IMG/VR virus record: IMGVR_UViG_3300048044_000070
Span: 1 to 23,167 of that record
DNA from: a virus
Strand: one strand, 5' to 3'
DNA: 23,167 bases
Shown here: piece by piece, positions 21,201-23,167 of the stretch
How the letters are laid out: every line of letters starts with the position of its first letter
Numbering within the stretch: position 1 is the first letter of the stretch
Position numbers and translations under genes: made by a program
The notes under the pieces: generated by a model
Seen by the model: the letters and a program-made list of their open reading frames with translations, nothing else
The model's database searches: none
Told to the model about the DNA's origin: nothing

Positions 21201-23167
21201 GGTACAGATCCAGTTTGGATTGGCAATTGGCAGATTCCAGATACATTATACTACAATGTCAATAGCGAAGATAGACAACTCATTTCGTTAATTCAATTGA
21301 ACCAACACTTCTTGTCTATTGTTGATGCACAACCAATTGTTCCTGGTTTCCAGGGCACTGGTTCTGCAAACTGGCGTTTGATTGATTATACAAACATTAA
21401 CTGGGGACTTGGTGGAACAATCAAGGAATATAACAATTCATTTGATACATTCTTGTCTTCACAATTTACAGATGAAGTAACACCACCAGCATTGTTTAGC
21501 TTTGCTCAGAGTGAATATGAAAATATGCTTGTTACATTGCGACAACTATTGGTTGCAAACTATGTAACATACATGACAAATACAACTCCAGCTGTAATTC
21601 TTGATCCAGGTGATTATATTGCAAATCAAGTTCTTACATCATATGAAGAAAATGAAGCGGCAAATTTGGTGTATGGTGATAGTACAACATATACACCACC
21701 TACAGTAAACACACCAGCAAGTGGTGTTGAAAATTGGATTGCAACATTACCATTCTTTGGAATCATTCCAAAGGTAGATCCCTACATCTATCAAGATAAT
21801 GATCAAGGTATTTCTGGAATTGTTCATCACGATGGGCATCGTAATTCGTATGCACTACCAGAATCAACAATTATTGGTCTTGATCAAGTTCTTATTGCTA
21901 CACCAGATCCAAGAGCACCTGGTGAAAAATTTGGTCGCGTAAGTGCATCACTACCACCAATAAATCAATCTGTATTTGCTCTACGATTTAGTTCAATATA
22001 TCGTAATGGTGTTTACTGGTTAAACAATAATATTTTATATCGTTTGGTACTTGCTGGTGTAGGTCCAACATCTCCAGCAGGATCTTATCCAATTGGTTCG
22101 TTGTGGTGGAATACAACTGGAACAGGAACATTAGAACAGCAACAAACTCTTGGTGTATGGACACCAGTTCTTGGTGGTCAGTTTTATGTTGGTTCTCCAC
22201 AAACATCTCCAATTTCTGCATGGCAGGTTGTTGATATTGACCAGTACTTGCTTGATACAATCTTAAATGTTGAAACATTGTTATATGAACAGTGTCCACC
22301 ACCTCCATTTACTCCACCAATTAATTTTGCTCAGTTACAGTCCACATACCCAACATTATGGAATCAGTATCTTGAACAACAGTTCATTGCATATTGTATG
22401 GAACTTCAGATTGCAACACCATTTGCAAACAATACGTACAATGCAACAAACCCATTCACATGGAATTACAAGTATTCAACTCCAGTTGAACTCCCATCAT
22501 CAGCACCATATGTTTCTGGTGGTGCATGGCAAGATGTTTATGAAAAAGCATATGGAACACCATATCCTAATCTTGAGCCATGGATATTACAAGGATATCC
22601 TGATAAACCAGCTTGGTGGGATGCACAATGGGCAAATAACGATCCAGCAACGTATGGCAATCGTTTGTGGGCTTATGTGCATGGACTTCAAGTACATGCA
22701 GTAACACCATCAACAATTACTATTGTTGGAAATTATGTTAATGCCTTTAATAATGTTGAAACATTTACGTCTTGTATTGGAACCAGCCCAACAATGGTAT
22801 ATTCAGTTCTTGCTGTAATGTTAATTGGAGGCAATACAGTTGTTAATGTTGGATCAACGGCTGGTATAACAACGGCATCACAACTTCGTGTTGGTATGTG
22901 GGATTATATTCTTCGTGGAAAAATTCCAACAGGTGAAGTTCCTCCATTAACCACAATTCCAACATGGAACTATGTCTCAGTTAATATTTCCGATTATAAA
23001 TTTAACGTATCGGCTGATGGTGGAAATATTTTTGAACCAGACGATCTACTCCCTCCTTATTGGAATGTTGCTGCTAACTTTGCTGAATACTCTTTAGTGG
23101 TAGGTCAAACTATCAATCTTCCGCTTCGTTCAATCTTTACAAATACTAGTCAGGTTACAATGGAGAA
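18261..23167 (+). CDS. Very large baseplate/tail structural protein (gp7 position), C-terminus beyond the window
   Basis: The frame is open from GTG at 18261 to the right edge, at least 1635 codons. GGAG sits ten bases before the GTG and no better start is seen nearby. The N-terminus reads DLFQMLPQPYQSDTNRAVMS followed by NLYNRFLSKTE, then a long Asn/Thr/Tyr/Trp-rich body. Tryptophan-rich modules of the type VWWNTTSDILYIL...WKPV occur near 19266-19368, 20694-20756, 20838-20912 and 22086-22170, a style seen in phage fibre and wedge proteins. It directly follows the gp6-like gene, where T4 has gp7, a wedge protein of about 1030 residues. The gp7 equivalence rests on gene order and size only; a fibre or tape-like structural role is possible. 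Confidence 0.7.
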   Translation, partial: MSTIITPPIPTDPNSDYDTASTDLFQMLPQPYQSDTNRAVMSNLYNRFLSKTETVHTVGNLGLNNPLSLIPTSIKEETVHRQAYQLQPVMYDKIGSVEHMSSWYDILNNLAAQGVDISNQAAWGNALEFNWVPPIDINKLVNYQDYYWVNPSSPNSQPQYITVKSQCAYANSLVSFYESLIAQYGATFNIIEVTPSTNSLVIIGNFTSLFVPGFVLYVENSTNPQINDSFLTVTSSSYDATFNETTIVITSPPTITNSTADGDITLNEQLQIYQNFALCQCAEQNGGWDILPWDDNNFGGVNNNEFVPPPPLWNVAFIASISYPTLAAWNVANSSPQIYDVWWNTTSDILYILEDPSAAVLLTSWKPVYQNFSLIVAQTTGEGLWDYSAGCATEATIAGLDQWINQNYWVHKNDVTNFSIAQAAQYPIIEYEPNLELNEWISTTYTWQYRSSSLVQWANTTAQPNRLELESATIVASTSNTITLDERFGDMTSIFVPGYTFLVDTLPPTPLTVVSSYFVQQSEQSAFQTIITVTGTVPAVVYGTSYVYPELTSQGDAFTTYGNQWLFIGANTTTAINHQYENQMMIPTITGPIYPSYSTILAPYAEQFTINAAGVTTLNLDFYIPSNSTRSLAERSLVGFNDIRVYVNGIRQYGTYDELGTTFVTGIQFLTSLNQGDVVLFQVGEASYFDFGNYAVPVRMIADDATWITDGSPQPLVSLVQLRLNEQVKTAVNQYPLFDIYNINSTSALIANQIFGYDDGPTGTLYPALGQRVISSPTDGSYEFENYLVQSNDGVMYAYRNYDLYNGVPYWYDIITKQLFVWTGETWSTKYVTSTLTSQQVGYWIAPLVLPALPVTTIAGLLVYNTTNNTLQWWNGTTWTSVAVNTTTSDETLETNWRHGLHNEEFVPAIVDWEQRTYSEYQAAEASYIATTAANLITANPSLTQAEATTQATTQWVAIETAQINPDWYTDKTTPLPVTEGTDPVWIGNWQIPDTLYYNVNSEDRQLISLIQLNQHFLSIVDAQPIVPGFQGTGSANWRLIDYTNINWGLGGTIKEYNNSFDTFLSSQFTDEVTPPALFSFAQSEYENMLVTLRQLLVANYVTYMTNTTPAVILDPGDYIANQVLTSYEENEAANLVYGDSTTYTPPTVNTPASGVENWIATLPFFGIIPKVDPYIYQDNDQGISGIVHHDGHRNSYALPESTIIGLDQVLIATPDPRAPGEKFGRVSASLPPINQSVFALRFSSIYRNGVYWLNNNILYRLVLAGVGPTSPAGSYPIGSLWWNTTGTGTLEQQQTLGVWTPVLGGQFYVGSPQTSPISAWQVVDIDQYLLDTILNVETLLYEQCPPPPFTPPINFAQLQSTYPTLWNQYLEQQFIAYCMELQIATPFANNTYNATNPFTWNYKYSTPVELPSSAPYVSGGAWQDVYEKAYGTPYPNLEPWILQGYPDKPAWWDAQWANNDPATYGNRLWAYVHGLQVHAVTPSTITIVGNYVNAFNNVETFTSCIGTSPTMVYSVLAVMLIGGNTVVNVGSTAGITTASQLRVGMWDYILRGKIPTGEVPPLTTIPTWNYVSVNISDYKFNVSADGGNIFEPDDLLPPYWNVAANFAEYSLVVGQTINLPLRSIFTNTSQVTME

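Noticed and set aside
22267-22704. 145-residue plus-strand frame rich in His, Gln and Leu
   Set aside because: It is an out-of-frame shadow of the large structural gene, whose frame is open throughout this interval.

Overview
This window looks like part of the genome of a large tailed phage with a contractile tail, belonging to the wider T4 superfamily. The genes carry the T4-type signature set: a gp55-like late sigma factor, the gp46/gp47 (SbcC/SbcD-like) recombination nuclease pair, and a baseplate cluster with gp53-, gp27-, gp5-, gp25- and gp6-like proteins in an order close to T4. The DNA is AT-rich, genes are tightly packed with start/stop overlaps, and no bacterial housekeeping gene, insertion sequence or CRISPR array is visible. 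The host cannot be read from the sequence. Family names come from motifs read by eye, not from a database search.

Layout. Positions 1-8209 are read on the minus strand. In transcription order from a sigma70-like promoter near 8236-8263 they encode the late sigma factor, the gp47-like nuclease, the gp46-like ATPase, five tiny unrecognised proteins, a sixth unrecognised protein and a RuvC-like resolvase. A 403-base gene-free stretch (1704-2106) follows, holding a set of hairpins closed by a 7-bp tRNA-like end stem: a candidate structured RNA. Then come a DinG/XPD-type iron-sulphur helicase with its own sigma70-like promoter and the first 26 codons of another gene. Positions 8308-23167 are read on the plus strand: a tube-like hub or initiator protein, gp53-like wedge, a hub protein ending in a GH73 glucosaminidase domain, a gp5-like spike without a lysozyme domain, a free-standing HNH homing endonuclease, gp25-like wedge, gp6-like wedge, and a very large structural protein that runs off the right edge.

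How it works together. The minus-strand block is early/middle DNA metabolism (recombination, branch resolution, helicase) plus the switch to late transcription. The plus-strand block is late baseplate assembly. ATAAATA boxes, matching the core of the T4 late promoter TATAAATA, sit before the first baseplate gene, before the homing endonuclease and before the last large gene, as expected if the sigma factor encoded beside them drives them.

The least explained items are the five consecutive small proteins that share only a short C-terminal motif Y-x-R-A-M-x-I-[IV], and the structured intergenic RNA candidate.
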